Below are positions 9,473 through 18,695 of a stretch of DNA of 37,416 nucleotides, one piece after another. The notes beneath the pieces were generated by a model. It saw only the letters and a program-made list of their open reading frames with translations, was not told the DNA's origin and did no database searches. Within the stretch, counting starts at the first letter, position 1. The number at the start of each line of letters is the position of its first letter. The position numbers and the translations under genes were made by a program. This DNA comes from Candidatus Gastranaerophilales bacterium (GTDB lineage: Bacteria > Cyanobacteriota > Vampirovibrionia > Gastranaerophilales > Gastranaerophilaceae), in the NCBI GenBank assembly GCA_905236775.1, contig CAJOOM010000051.1, forward strand, positions 1 through 37,416. Reading direction: 5' to 3'.

Positions 9473-10030
9473 TTAGTTATATTTGTTCTGTGCAACTGAC
9501 ATCCCATTAGTAAAATAGCACGCAATTCCATCTTTTGCAATTGTCAATGTTTCTTTTAATTTTTCCAGTTCTTCTTTTGAAAAATTCTGCAAAACATATA
9601 CTTCTGACGGAATATTTGGCTGTGGTCCTATTCCTATTTTTAACCTTGCAATGTCTTTTGTTCCCATATGTTGAATAATTGATTTAATTCCATTATGACC
9701 GCCATCAGAACCATTTGGACGAAAACGAATTTTTCCAAGTTCTAAAGATATATCATCAAATACAATCAAAATATCTTCAATTTTAATTTTATAATAATCT
9801 GAAACAGCTCTGACGGCTTCTCCTGATAAATTCATAAAAGTTGTTGGTTTAATTAACATGAATTCTTCTTCATTTTTGTAAAATTTTGTCATAAAACATT
9901 TAAGACGTGAGTTCTCGCGCAATTCTAATCCGGCATTAAGTACTATGCTGTCAATAAGCATAAAACCGGCATTGTGTCTTGTAAAAGTGTATTTTGTTCC
10001 GATATTTCCAAGTCCGACTATAAGTTTCAT
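9473..10030 (-). CDS. pth: Peptidyl-tRNA hydrolase
   Basis: MKLIVGLGNIGTKYTFTRHNAGFM, KPTTFMNLSGEAV, FDDISLELGKIRFRPNGSDGGHNGIKSI; start set at the internal Met (the track ORF begins at 10072). Confidence 0.96.
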   Translation of the reverse strand: MKLIVGLGNIGTKYTFTRHNAGFMLIDSIVLNAGLELRENSRLKCFMTKFYKNEEEFMLIKPTTFMNLSGEAVRAVSDYYKIKIEDILIVFDDISLELGKIRFRPNGSDGGHNGIKSIIQHMGTKDIARLKIGIGPQPNIPSEVYVLQNFSKEELEKLKETLTIAKDGIACYFTNGMSVAQNKYN

Positions 10031-10094
10031 ATGACTATCCTTTATTTTATAGTTAATGAATACCATAAACAAACAAATAAGTCGATTTAAAAGG

Positions 10095-11447
10095 CTAATT
10101 TAAATTTATTATTGCTACGTTTTCAATGTGATAAGTATGTGGAAACATATCAAATGGCTGAATATATTCGACTTTAGCACCTTGCTCTTTTAAATATTTC
10201 AAATCTCTTGCTAAAGTCGCCGGATTGCATGAAACATATATAATTTTTTCTTTTGTTAACTTTAGTGCATAATCAAGACTGTTTATTGAACAACCTTTTC
10301 TTGGAGGGTCAAGAATAGTAATGTGAAATTGTCTTTCAAGGGAACTTTGTTCTGACAAGAACTTTCCAGCATCTCCTTGATGAAGTTCTATATTGTTAAT
10401 TCCATTCTCTTTAATTATAGTTTTGGCAAGTTCAACTGACTCTTTAACTTCTTCTATACTAACTATTTTTGAGGCAATATCCGACATACAAATCCCAAAA
10501 GCCGTAATTCCTGAGTATGCATCTAATATTATTGGATTATTGAAGTTTTCTGCAATATAACTTTTTATGTATCTAAAAATGTTATCAGCACTTAACGGAT
10601 TAACTTGAAAAAATGTCTTTGCACCAATTTTAAATGTTTTATCGCATAAGTCTTCTTCAATATAATCTTTACCAATAACTGTTAGAGTTCTTTCTCCTAA
10701 TATTAAATTAGTTTTTCTAGTATTAAAATTAACTTGTATGCCATTTATATTTTCCAATTCAGAAATAATACATTCAGCAAGTTTTTTTATTTTTGAAGAG
10801 ATTTTGCTTGAATTAACTACGAGAACAACAAGGCTTGATTTATTTTTATTTGATGTTCTTATGACAACGTGCCTTAATTCTCCTTTTCCGGATTTTTCGT
10901 CATACCCTTGAATATTTAGCTCTTGAGCTTTAAGTCTTATGAAATCAATGATTTTATCACAATATTGAGGCTGAATAGGGCAATATTTTATATTGACTAG
11001 TTCGTGTGTTCCGTATTTATAATATCCAGCAAGAATTCTTTTTGAATCACGAGTTTGTCCTATAGGATATTGAATTTTGTGGCGATATTCTTTTATTTGC
11101 GGGGATGGAATCACATCTTTTATTTCTACTTCGCTTCCGTATATAGAGTGCATTGTATCTTCTACAATTTCTTTTTTGTATTTTAATTGTGCTTTATAAT
11201 CAATAAATTGCAACTGACAAGAGCCACATACTTTTTGCATTTTACAAAACGACTCTGTTCTATCAGGGGATGGTTCCAGAATCTCTACCAGTTCTGCATT
11301 TGCAAAATTTTTATTCCGCTTGATAATTTTTATTTTAACAACATCTTTGGGGCAAGTATTTGGAACAAAAATTACAAATCCGTCTACTTTTGCAATTCCT
11401 AAACCCATATTAGAAAGTTTTTCTATTTGAACTGTTAATTCTTCCAC
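10095..11447 (-). CDS. rlmD: 23S rRNA (uracil-5-)-methyltransferase, RumA/RlmD-type with TRAM domain
   Basis: N-terminal TRAM-like region, CGSCQLQ Fe-S-like Cys motif, FFQVNPLSADNIF, DAYSGITAFGI, LDPPRKGCS, IYVSCNPATLARDL. Confidence 0.9.
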   Translation of the reverse strand: MEELTVQIEKLSNMGLGIAKVDGFVIFVPNTCPKDVVKIKIIKRNKNFANAELVEILEPSPDRTESFCKMQKVCGSCQLQFIDYKAQLKYKKEIVEDTMHSIYGSEVEIKDVIPSPQIKEYRHKIQYPIGQTRDSKRILAGYYKYGTHELVNIKYCPIQPQYCDKIIDFIRLKAQELNIQGYDEKSGKGELRHVVIRTSNKNKSSLVVLVVNSSKISSKIKKLAECIISELENINGIQVNFNTRKTNLILGERTLTVIGKDYIEEDLCDKTFKIGAKTFFQVNPLSADNIFRYIKSYIAENFNNPIILDAYSGITAFGICMSDIASKIVSIEEVKESVELAKTIIKENGINNIELHQGDAGKFLSEQSSLERQFHITILDPPRKGCSINSLDYALKLTKEKIIYVSCNPATLARDLKYLKEQGAKVEYIQPFDMFPHTYHIENVAIINLN

Positions 11448-11615
11448 TTATTGCCTATTCTCCTAAACTTATCAAAATAATTTTACAATAATACTATTTA
11501 TCTGTCTATTAAGGTTTGATATATAGTTTTTAAGAAAATACTATTGACGGTTTATCATTTTATCTGTAAACTTGTATTAGTGTATATATAGTTATAGAAA
11601 GGGAGTTTATAACAC

Positions 11616-12980
11616 ATGGAAGAGTTAAAAAAATTTAACACTGCAAAATTTTTAAGTTTTGCTCTTGGTTTTTTCGGACTTCAGTTTGCTTGGCAAATGA
11701 GAATTATTTTATCCGGTCCGGTTACTGAAAATCTGGGAGCTTCACCATTTATATTTGGGCTAATTTGGCTTGCAGGACCGTTTACAGGGATGGTTGTACA
11801 ACCATTAATAGGAGCTTTATCCGATAAAACAACTTCACGTTTTGGCAGACGCAGACCATACCTTTTCGGTGGAGCGGTATTATCAGCACTCGCTTTGTGG
11901 GCACTTCCTAATTCAGAACTCATAACCAATACTCTAGGCTCTACTTTTCATATGCTTATTCATCCGCTTGCAGCACTATGCTTTGCAGCAGTTATGATTT
12001 GGATTTTGGATGCTTGTGTTAATATAGCTCAAGGTCCGTATAGAGCGCTTGTTCCGGATGTAGTGCCGCAAGAACAGCATTCCGTTGCAAATTCATACAT
12101 AAGTCTTGCAATAGGGCTTGGCTCAGTCGTTGCAGCAGGAACCGCACCATTTTTAAAATGGGCATTTAATTACCAAATGTCAATTAATGCTCAATTTATA
12201 ATGGCCGCTCTTGCATTTTTACTAGGTATGACTTGGACTTGCATGATGATAAAAGAGCGCAAGTATGAACCTAAAGCAGAAGAGAAAAAAGAAAAATTAG
12301 ACTTTATAAAATCATTAAAAGAATTTTTTGCTCTTTCTCCGGAAGTAGGAAAAATATGCTGGATGCAGTTTTTCACTTGGATTGGAAATATGTGTATGAT
12401 GATTTATTTCACTCAATATGCTATCCACACTGTATTTGGAGTGCCGGATTTATCATCAGTAAGTGAAGTTGTAAAATCAACATATGATCATGCAGTTCTT
12501 GCCGGAACAAATTTTTCTTCAATTTGTTTTGCAATATTCAATCTTGTTTGTTTTATTGTTGCTATACCGATTGGAGTTCTTTCGGTTAAATTTGGGAATA
12601 AAAAAGTACACATCATATCAATGTTATCAATGGCACTTGCATTTTTAGGAATGGCATTCTGTCATGAACCTAAGTTTGTAGCTGTTTTAATGGGCTTGTC
12701 AGGTATTGGCTGGGCAAGTATTTGCGCACTTCCGTTTGCAATGTTATCCCAGTATATTAAACCTGGTACAGAAGGTTCTGTAATGGGAATTTTTAATATA
12801 TTTATTGCAGGACCGCAAGTATTTGTTTGTACTTTAGTTTCTTGGTTTATTAATAGATGCTCTTTTAACGATAATTTAGGTTTGGTAAATTTTCATTGGG
12901 AGTATACATTTATAATCGGTGCAGTTTGCTTACTGATTGCATCATTGGTTGCTTCCAGAGTGGTACAGAAAAGTAACTAA
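11616..12980 (+). CDS. MFS transporter, SLC45/GPH sugar-transporter-like
   Basis: 12-TM-like protein with PLIGALSDKTTSRFGRRRPYLFGG and ACVNIAQGPYRALVPDVVPQEQ motifs. Confidence 0.85.
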   Translation: MEELKKFNTAKFLSFALGFFGLQFAWQMRIILSGPVTENLGASPFIFGLIWLAGPFTGMVVQPLIGALSDKTTSRFGRRRPYLFGGAVLSALALWALPNSELITNTLGSTFHMLIHPLAALCFAAVMIWILDACVNIAQGPYRALVPDVVPQEQHSVANSYISLAIGLGSVVAAGTAPFLKWAFNYQMSINAQFIMAALAFLLGMTWTCMMIKERKYEPKAEEKKEKLDFIKSLKEFFALSPEVGKICWMQFFTWIGNMCMMIYFTQYAIHTVFGVPDLSSVSEVVKSTYDHAVLAGTNFSSICFAIFNLVCFIVAIPIGVLSVKFGNKKVHIISMLSMALAFLGMAFCHEPKFVAVLMGLSGIGWASICALPFAMLSQYIKPGTEGSVMGIFNIFIAGPQVFVCTLVSWFINRCSFNDNLGLVNFHWEYTFIIGAVCLLIASLVASRVVQKSN

Positions 12981-13071
12981 GAAATTTTATAAAATATAAA
13001 AAAGTTAAAAAAAGGGTGACAAAAAAATTAAAAGTAATTAAATACCCTAAGATTACAAAGAGGTGTAAAAT

Positions 13072-13108
13072 CCCCTCGCCCCTTGTGGGAGAGGGTTAGG
13101 GTGAGGGG
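13072..13108. repeat. GC-rich palindromic element / bidirectional terminator candidate
   Basis: CCCCTCGCCC ... GGGTGAGGGG, 10-bp stem with one G-U, between convergent genes; GC-rich island in an AT-rich context; flanked by GGGTGAC (13014-13020) / GTCACCC (13137-13143). Confidence 0.6.
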
Positions 13109-13158
13109 TTTATTAATATTAAATTTCGACTTCTAAGTCACCCTCTTTCAATTTGTTT

Positions 13159-14031
13159 TTATAATAATTCTTTTAAATAATTAGGAAGAGCGAATCTTGC
13201 ATTATGATACTCTTTATTATAAATTTTGCAAGTCTTTGTAATTATTTCTCCACGTCTTTCATCATAATAAGATAGTGGCTTAACTTCTTCTGAACAGAAT
13301 GCCCAAGCCCAATAGCCGCCAGGGTATGTCGGAATGTTAGAAGTGTAAGTTGAAACAATCGGAAATACACGTTTAAGCTGGGTGTACATCTTTTTAATCT
13401 CTTCTTTGTTTGTGAAAGGTGATTCTGATTGAGCAACCATAATTCCGCCTTTTTTCATAGAACGTTTTACGTTTGTATAAAATTCGTCAGTGAACAAGCC
13501 TTCTCCCGGTCCCATCGGGTCAGTCGAATCAATAAGTATAATATCGAACATATCTTTTTTGTCCTTAATATATTCAATCGCATCTTGTACTAAGATTTCG
13601 CATTTAGGATTATCAAGTTCACAAGAGATTGTCGGGAGATATTTTTTGCATGCTTCAATAACCATGCCGTCAATTTCACAAAGAACAACTTTTTCCACAG
13701 TATCGTGTTTTAGAACTTCTCTGACTGTGCCACCGTCACCGCCACCTATAACAAGAACTGTTTTAGGATTGGGGTGCTGCATCATAGGAATATGAGCTAT
13801 CATTTCGTGGTAATGGTATTCATCACCTTCTGTTGTCATCATTAAATCATCAAGAGTTAATACTCTTCCTAACTTTGAATCTGTATCAAAGATTTCCACT
13901 TTCTGAAACTCGGATTGTTCAGAAAAAAGTATACCCTTTGTTTTAATCGCAATTCCATAACCTCCAGGGGTTATTTCTTTATAAATATTTTGTTCTTTAT
14001 CTACACCTTGTAAAACTACTGTTTGTGTCAT
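13159..14031 (-). CDS. speE: Polyamine aminopropyltransferase (spermidine synthase)
   Basis: LGRVLTLDDLMMTTEGDEYHYHEMIAHIPM, VLVIGGGDGGTVREVLKH, DIILIDSTDPMGPGEGLFTDEFY. Confidence 0.96.
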   Translation of the reverse strand: MTQTVVLQGVDKEQNIYKEITPGGYGIAIKTKGILFSEQSEFQKVEIFDTDSKLGRVLTLDDLMMTTEGDEYHYHEMIAHIPMMQHPNPKTVLVIGGGDGGTVREVLKHDTVEKVVLCEIDGMVIEACKKYLPTISCELDNPKCEILVQDAIEYIKDKKDMFDIILIDSTDPMGPGEGLFTDEFYTNVKRSMKKGGIMVAQSESPFTNKEEIKKMYTQLKRVFPIVSTYTSNIPTYPGGYWAWAFCSEEVKPLSYYDERRGEIITKTCKIYNKEYHNARFALPNYLKELL

Positions 14032-14094
14032 TTTTATCCTTTCGTTTTTGTTGTTGGAGTAGCACTCTCAACTTACTCACTATTTTACGGGATT

Positions 14095-14421
14095 TCAACT
14101 TTCCATTTTTAATTTTCCACTTAATATATGGATATGCAGGTGGAAAACCTCCTGTCCTGCTTCTTTCCCTGTATTAATAACAGTTTTATATGATTTAATT
14201 CCTTGTTTTTTTGTAACTTCTTTAACAGTCATCATTAACTTTCCTAATAACGTCTCATCATCAAGTTCATTTAATGATTCAACATGTCGTTTTGTTACAA
14301 CAAGCAGGTGAATATCGGCTTTTGGATTTATGTCTTTGAAAACAACTGCGTATTCGTTTTCATATACAAATTCAGTTCCGAATTCACCGGCAATAATCTT
14401 ACAAAAAATACAATTTGTCAT
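14095..14421 (-). CDS. HIT family protein (HinT-like)
   Basis: CIFCKIIAGE and the HxHxH-type motif VFHLHIHIL. Confidence 0.93.
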   Translation of the reverse strand: MTNCIFCKIIAGEFGTEFVYENEYAVVFKDINPKADIHLLVVTKRHVESLNELDDETLLGKLMMTVKEVTKKQGIKSYKTVINTGKEAGQEVFHLHIHILSGKLKMES

Positions 14422-14499
14422 AGATTGCCTCCTTGGTCTAATTTTGTATATTATAGCATGAAATTAGTTTATAGTATAATACTATTATTAGGAGATGTT

Positions 14500-16302
14500 A
14501 TGGGGAGAATTTTTCAGCTATCAAAAAATGTTATAAACCAAATTGCAGCCGGTGAAGTAATAGAAAGACCGTATTCTGTTGTAAAAGAGCTTGTGGAAAA
14601 TTCAATAGATGCTGGTGCTGTAAAAATTAGTGTTGATATTTCAAATGAATGTAGAGATATAAGAGTAGCAGATAATGGTTCCGGAATTCATCCCGATGAT
14701 ATATTACTGGCTTTTTCAAAACATGCAACCAGCAAAATCAGAACAGGAGAGGATTTATACAACGTAAAAACAATGGGATTCCGCGGAGAAGCTCTTTCAA
14801 GTATTATTTCAATCTCAAAATTAACTTGTATTACAAGGACAAAAGATTTTGATTATGGCATAAAGGTAGAGTGTGAAAATTCAGAAGTAAGACAAATTCA
14901 AACGGGATGTGCTATTGGTACAATTATGGAAATTAAAGATTTGTTTTATAATATTCCGGCTCGTTTGAAATTCCTTAAATCTCCGAAAACAGAATTTGCA
15001 TATATATTAGAGCTTGTTCAATCACTGGCTATAATTCATCCGAATATTTCGTTTGAACTTAAAAATAGTGCAAAAACGGTTTTAAAAACAAACGGACAAA
15101 ATAATTTGGCAAGAGCGATGGAAGAAGTTTTTCAGGAGGATGTAACTAAAAATTTTAGAGAGGTTCTTAAGACTGATGAACTTTCTAACTTAAAAATCTC
15201 AGGATATATAAGCACTCCAAATTATACACGCTCAAGTAAGAAAGATTATTATATGTACGTAAATTCACGTACTGTCAAATGTCCGGCATTTCAAAAAGCA
15301 ATAGATATGGCATATAAAAATCTTATAGGAAACAGATATCCGTTTATAGTTCTAAATCTAGAAGTACCACCTGAAGATGTTGATGTTAATGTGCATCCTA
15401 CCAAAAAAGAGGTTAAATATAAAAATCCTAATCAGATTTTTAACTTTATATATTCTGCAATCAATAATGCGTTGTCAAATGCAAAGAAAGAGATTCCAGC
15501 TAATGTTCCGTATGTTAGTCCGGTTTTTTCTGATAACAGGCAAAATAAACCTTTTGAAAAGGCAAATAGTGATGATGTATTAATTGAAGAGGGTGTAAAC
15601 ATTGCGTCAATTTTTAATTCTTCAGAAGAGAATATTGATAATACAAAAAAAGAAAATAAGATAATTGAATTTAAACAAAAAGGGATGTTTAAACCTGTAC
15701 AATCAATAATTAAACAAGAAAAATTTATTCAAGAAGAGCAAAAAATAGAAGAGGATGTAATTATTGGTCAATATAAAAAGACGTATATACTGATAGAGCG
15801 GGAAGAAGGACTTGAAATTGTTGATCAGCACATTGCAGAAGAAAGATATATATATGAACAACTTAAAAAGTCTAAAAATATAGATTGTCAGCTTTTATTT
15901 CTTTCAGATGTGATAGAAGTTTCTCCAAGTGACAAAACTCTTTTAGAAACTAGTAAATCTAAACTGTTAAAATTCGGATATGATATAGATTTTATATCGG
16001 ATCATGAAGTAATATTCAGAAAAGTTCCTCAACTTTTGTCAAAAGTGTCTCCTAAAGAAATATTAGCAGATATTTTGGAGCACATATCCGGGGATATTGA
16101 TAATATAGAGGAACAAATTCTTATTACGACTTCTTGTAAAGCTGCAGTAAAAGCAAATACATACCTAAACCAATTTCAGATGCAGGAAATAATAAAGAAT
16201 TGGAGAACATGTGAAAAACCATTTACGTGTCCTCACGGCAGACCAATTTCTAAAATTATTGAACATAAAGATATCGCAAAATTTTTTATGAGAAATAATT
16301 AA
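14500..16302 (+). CDS. mutL: DNA mismatch repair protein MutL
   Basis: INQIAAGEVIERPYSVVKELVENSIDAG, TMGFRGEALSSI; C-terminal endonuclease motif DQHIAEERYIYE and CPHGRP. Start set at 14500 (TTAGGAG upstream); the track ORF begins at 14284. Confidence 0.97.
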   Translation: MGRIFQLSKNVINQIAAGEVIERPYSVVKELVENSIDAGAVKISVDISNECRDIRVADNGSGIHPDDILLAFSKHATSKIRTGEDLYNVKTMGFRGEALSSIISISKLTCITRTKDFDYGIKVECENSEVRQIQTGCAIGTIMEIKDLFYNIPARLKFLKSPKTEFAYILELVQSLAIIHPNISFELKNSAKTVLKTNGQNNLARAMEEVFQEDVTKNFREVLKTDELSNLKISGYISTPNYTRSSKKDYYMYVNSRTVKCPAFQKAIDMAYKNLIGNRYPFIVLNLEVPPEDVDVNVHPTKKEVKYKNPNQIFNFIYSAINNALSNAKKEIPANVPYVSPVFSDNRQNKPFEKANSDDVLIEEGVNIASIFNSSEENIDNTKKENKIIEFKQKGMFKPVQSIIKQEKFIQEEQKIEEDVIIGQYKKTYILIEREEGLEIVDQHIAEERYIYEQLKKSKNIDCQLLFLSDVIEVSPSDKTLLETSKSKLLKFGYDIDFISDHEVIFRKVPQLLSKVSPKEILADILEHISGDIDNIEEQILITTSCKAAVKANTYLNQFQMQEIIKNWRTCEKPFTCPHGRPISKIIEHKDIAKFFMRNN

Positions 16303-16847
16303 TTTAACATTATTTCTTCCAGTTTTTTTACTGCATTTTCTACGGTATCGTTAATAACTTTGTAATCAAATTGCTTAGAATTTTCTATCTCAAGCTTTAT
16401 GGATGCAAGTCTTTTTTGAATAGCATCTTCTGTTTCGGTATGTCTTCCTCTAAGACGAGCTTCAAGTTCTTCAACCGATGGGGGGGCAATAAAAATTAAA
16501 ATAGATTCAGGCATTATTTTTTTTACATTCAAAGCACCTTTTGTATCAATTTCAAGTATCAGATTTTCTCCGTTTGCAAGATATTTTTCTACAAAATCTT
16601 TTTTTGTTCCGTAATAGTTTCCGGAAAATTCAGCCCATTCCAGAAATTCATTATTTTTTACACTTTTTTGAAAATCTTCATTAGATAAGTAGTAATAATT
16701 TATTCCCTCTTGTTCACCATCTCGTTTTTTTCTTGTTGTGCATGAAATAGAAAGCTTAAAATCCGAATGCAAACTTAAAAACTTATTTATCACGGTACCT
16801 TTACCAACACCGGAAGAACCTGATATAACAAAAAGTTTAGCCATCAT
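16299..16847 (-). CDS. gmk: Guanylate kinase
   Basis: LFVISGSSGVGKGTVINKFL, LSISCTTRKKRDGEQEGINYYYLS, FLEWAEFSGNYYGTKK. Confidence 0.96.
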   Translation of the reverse strand: MMAKLFVISGSSGVGKGTVINKFLSLHSDFKLSISCTTRKKRDGEQEGINYYYLSNEDFQKSVKNNEFLEWAEFSGNYYGTKKDFVEKYLANGENLILEIDTKGALNVKKIMPESILIFIAPPSVEELEARLRGRHTETEDAIQKRLASIKLEIENSKQFDYKVINDTVENAVKKLEEIMLN

Positions 16848-18570
16848 CTACCTCCGTATTAAAAAGTTTATCCAAATCTTTGTAAGTTTTATGGACTGTA
16901 GTTTCATACCCAAAAGAACCGGCATTATTGGTTAGTACATAATTAAATGTTTTTTCTTCTTTCGACTTTTCTGCGACACTATTATTTTTATCAGAATGAT
17001 TATATTTTATAATATCTTGTACTTGTTTAGCCAAATTATTTTGTTCTAAGATGACTTCTATATAACAAAGTTTATTCATTATCCGAGTAACATTTAATGC
17101 TTTATCAAAGTCTTGTTCAGTAGTGACTTTTGTTGCCCATATCTCACCATCAAAGATTCTTGCTAATTTTGCAAAATTAAATCTTTGTGTATTTTGTGAT
17201 GTATTTTGGTTATTAATTACAATTACGATAGGCTTATATCCATATTGAAGAATAGTATTTAATTCTATACAAGTTTTAAAATGAGTGTCATTATCAGTGA
17301 GAAGAATCGCTCTGCTATTAGGTTTTGCGCTGCAAGCGCCTAATATTGCTGGTGTTGCCCATCCGGCAGAATTCCATAATATTTGTGATTGAATATTTAT
17401 ATTATTTGGTAATTTCATACCTGCGATACTGTATGATAAACATACACCATCAACAAATACAATATCTGACTCTTTTAAAAATTCTTGTATTCTTGAGAGC
17501 AAAAAATTAGAATTTATTGGAGCATTTTGTGGTTCATTATTATCATAACCGTTATTATATTGTTTTATATTGCATTCTCTGTGTTCCACCAGCTTGGTTA
17601 TTCTGCTTAAAACATCACACATTTTGATATTATCGTATTTCTTTTCATTTATATATAAATAAGAGCCATATATGGCAATATTTTTCTTAATTTCTTTTGA
17701 TTCATTAAAATTAAATGAATTAAAATCTGAATTTATAGTTCCCACTGCAATTATACAGTCCGAATCATCAATATATTGTTTAATTTTTTGATTCGCGAAA
17801 TAAGAAAAATAGCACCCCCAATAGTTATCCACACTATTATCAATAATTCCTTGTCCCATAACAAAATTTGTTATTGGAATTCCTGATTTAATACAAAAAT
17901 CTTTAAATTGAGTTTCTGAGTTATAACGTTTAATTAAGATATCTCCTATTATAATAGGTCTTTTAGCATTATTAATTAAAGCTGCTATTTTTTCAGTAGC
18001 TGTATTTAAAGTTTTTTCATCACTCATCCATTCATAAGTTGCATCTTTATCCGATATTTCCATCTTTGCAATATCTTCCGGAATGGCAAGATATATAGGT
18101 TTTTTTTCTTTGGAAAATATCTTAAATGCTCTGTCTATTTCAATTTTCGCATTATCTTTTGTTAAAAGAGCGCAAAAAGAAGAAACTCTTCTATATGAGT
18201 CAATAAAAGTTTGGTAATCAGCATTCAATAAATTATGATGAAGTAAACTTCTTGAGTTAATATGTTCTGTAGATGGTATACCTACAAGATTTACAATCGG
18301 AACATTTTCTGCCATAGCTCCGGCTATTGCATTTATTGCAGATAGTTCTCCGCTGCCATAATTTGTAATCAATGCTCCGTATCCATTAATTCTGGCATAT
18401 CCGTCTGCTGCATAGCCTGCATTTAATTCATTTGTACAATTAATCCAGTTCATATGCGAATTTGATATAACTGAATCTATAATAAAGGAGTTATAACATC
18501 CGGATATGCCAAATATATTCTCAATTCCAAATTCTTCTAATATTTTTATTATATACTCAATTGTGTTCAT
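16837..18570 (-). CDS. ThDP-dependent enzyme of the pyruvate/indolepyruvate decarboxylase family (possibly divergent)
   Basis: ELNAGYAADGYARINGYGALITNYGSGELSAINAIAGAMAENVPIVNLVGIPST and LLHHNLLN; C-terminal ThDP/Mg motif region reads TDND...VINN instead of GDG...NN. Confidence 0.85.
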   Translation of the reverse strand: MNTIEYIIKILEEFGIENIFGISGCYNSFIIDSVISNSHMNWINCTNELNAGYAADGYARINGYGALITNYGSGELSAINAIAGAMAENVPIVNLVGIPSTEHINSRSLLHHNLLNADYQTFIDSYRRVSSFCALLTKDNAKIEIDRAFKIFSKEKKPIYLAIPEDIAKMEISDKDATYEWMSDEKTLNTATEKIAALINNAKRPIIIGDILIKRYNSETQFKDFCIKSGIPITNFVMGQGIIDNSVDNYWGCYFSYFANQKIKQYIDDSDCIIAVGTINSDFNSFNFNESKEIKKNIAIYGSYLYINEKKYDNIKMCDVLSRITKLVEHRECNIKQYNNGYDNNEPQNAPINSNFLLSRIQEFLKESDIVFVDGVCLSYSIAGMKLPNNINIQSQILWNSAGWATPAILGACSAKPNSRAILLTDNDTHFKTCIELNTILQYGYKPIVIVINNQNTSQNTQRFNFAKLARIFDGEIWATKVTTEQDFDKALNVTRIMNKLCYIEVILEQNNLAKQVQDIIKYNHSDKNNSVAEKSKEEKTFNYVLTNNAGSFGYETTVHKTYKDLDKLFNTEVDDG

Positions 18571-18695
18571 TAATATTACCTAAAAAAGTGTTTTAATTAT
18601 TTTACCATGCAAAAATTTCTAAAAAAAGTCTTACTCTCCTAGTATACGGAAAGAGTCAAAAGGGGTGAACATAAGAGAACAAGTTTTGCGTTAGT

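Noticed and set aside
13490-13795. 101-aa + strand ORF within speE
   Set aside because: Antisense to a certain speE gene.
14284-14499. N-terminal extension of the mutL ORF
   Set aside because: MutL homology begins at ATG 14500 with TTAGGAG upstream; the extension overlaps the HIT gene and lacks homology.
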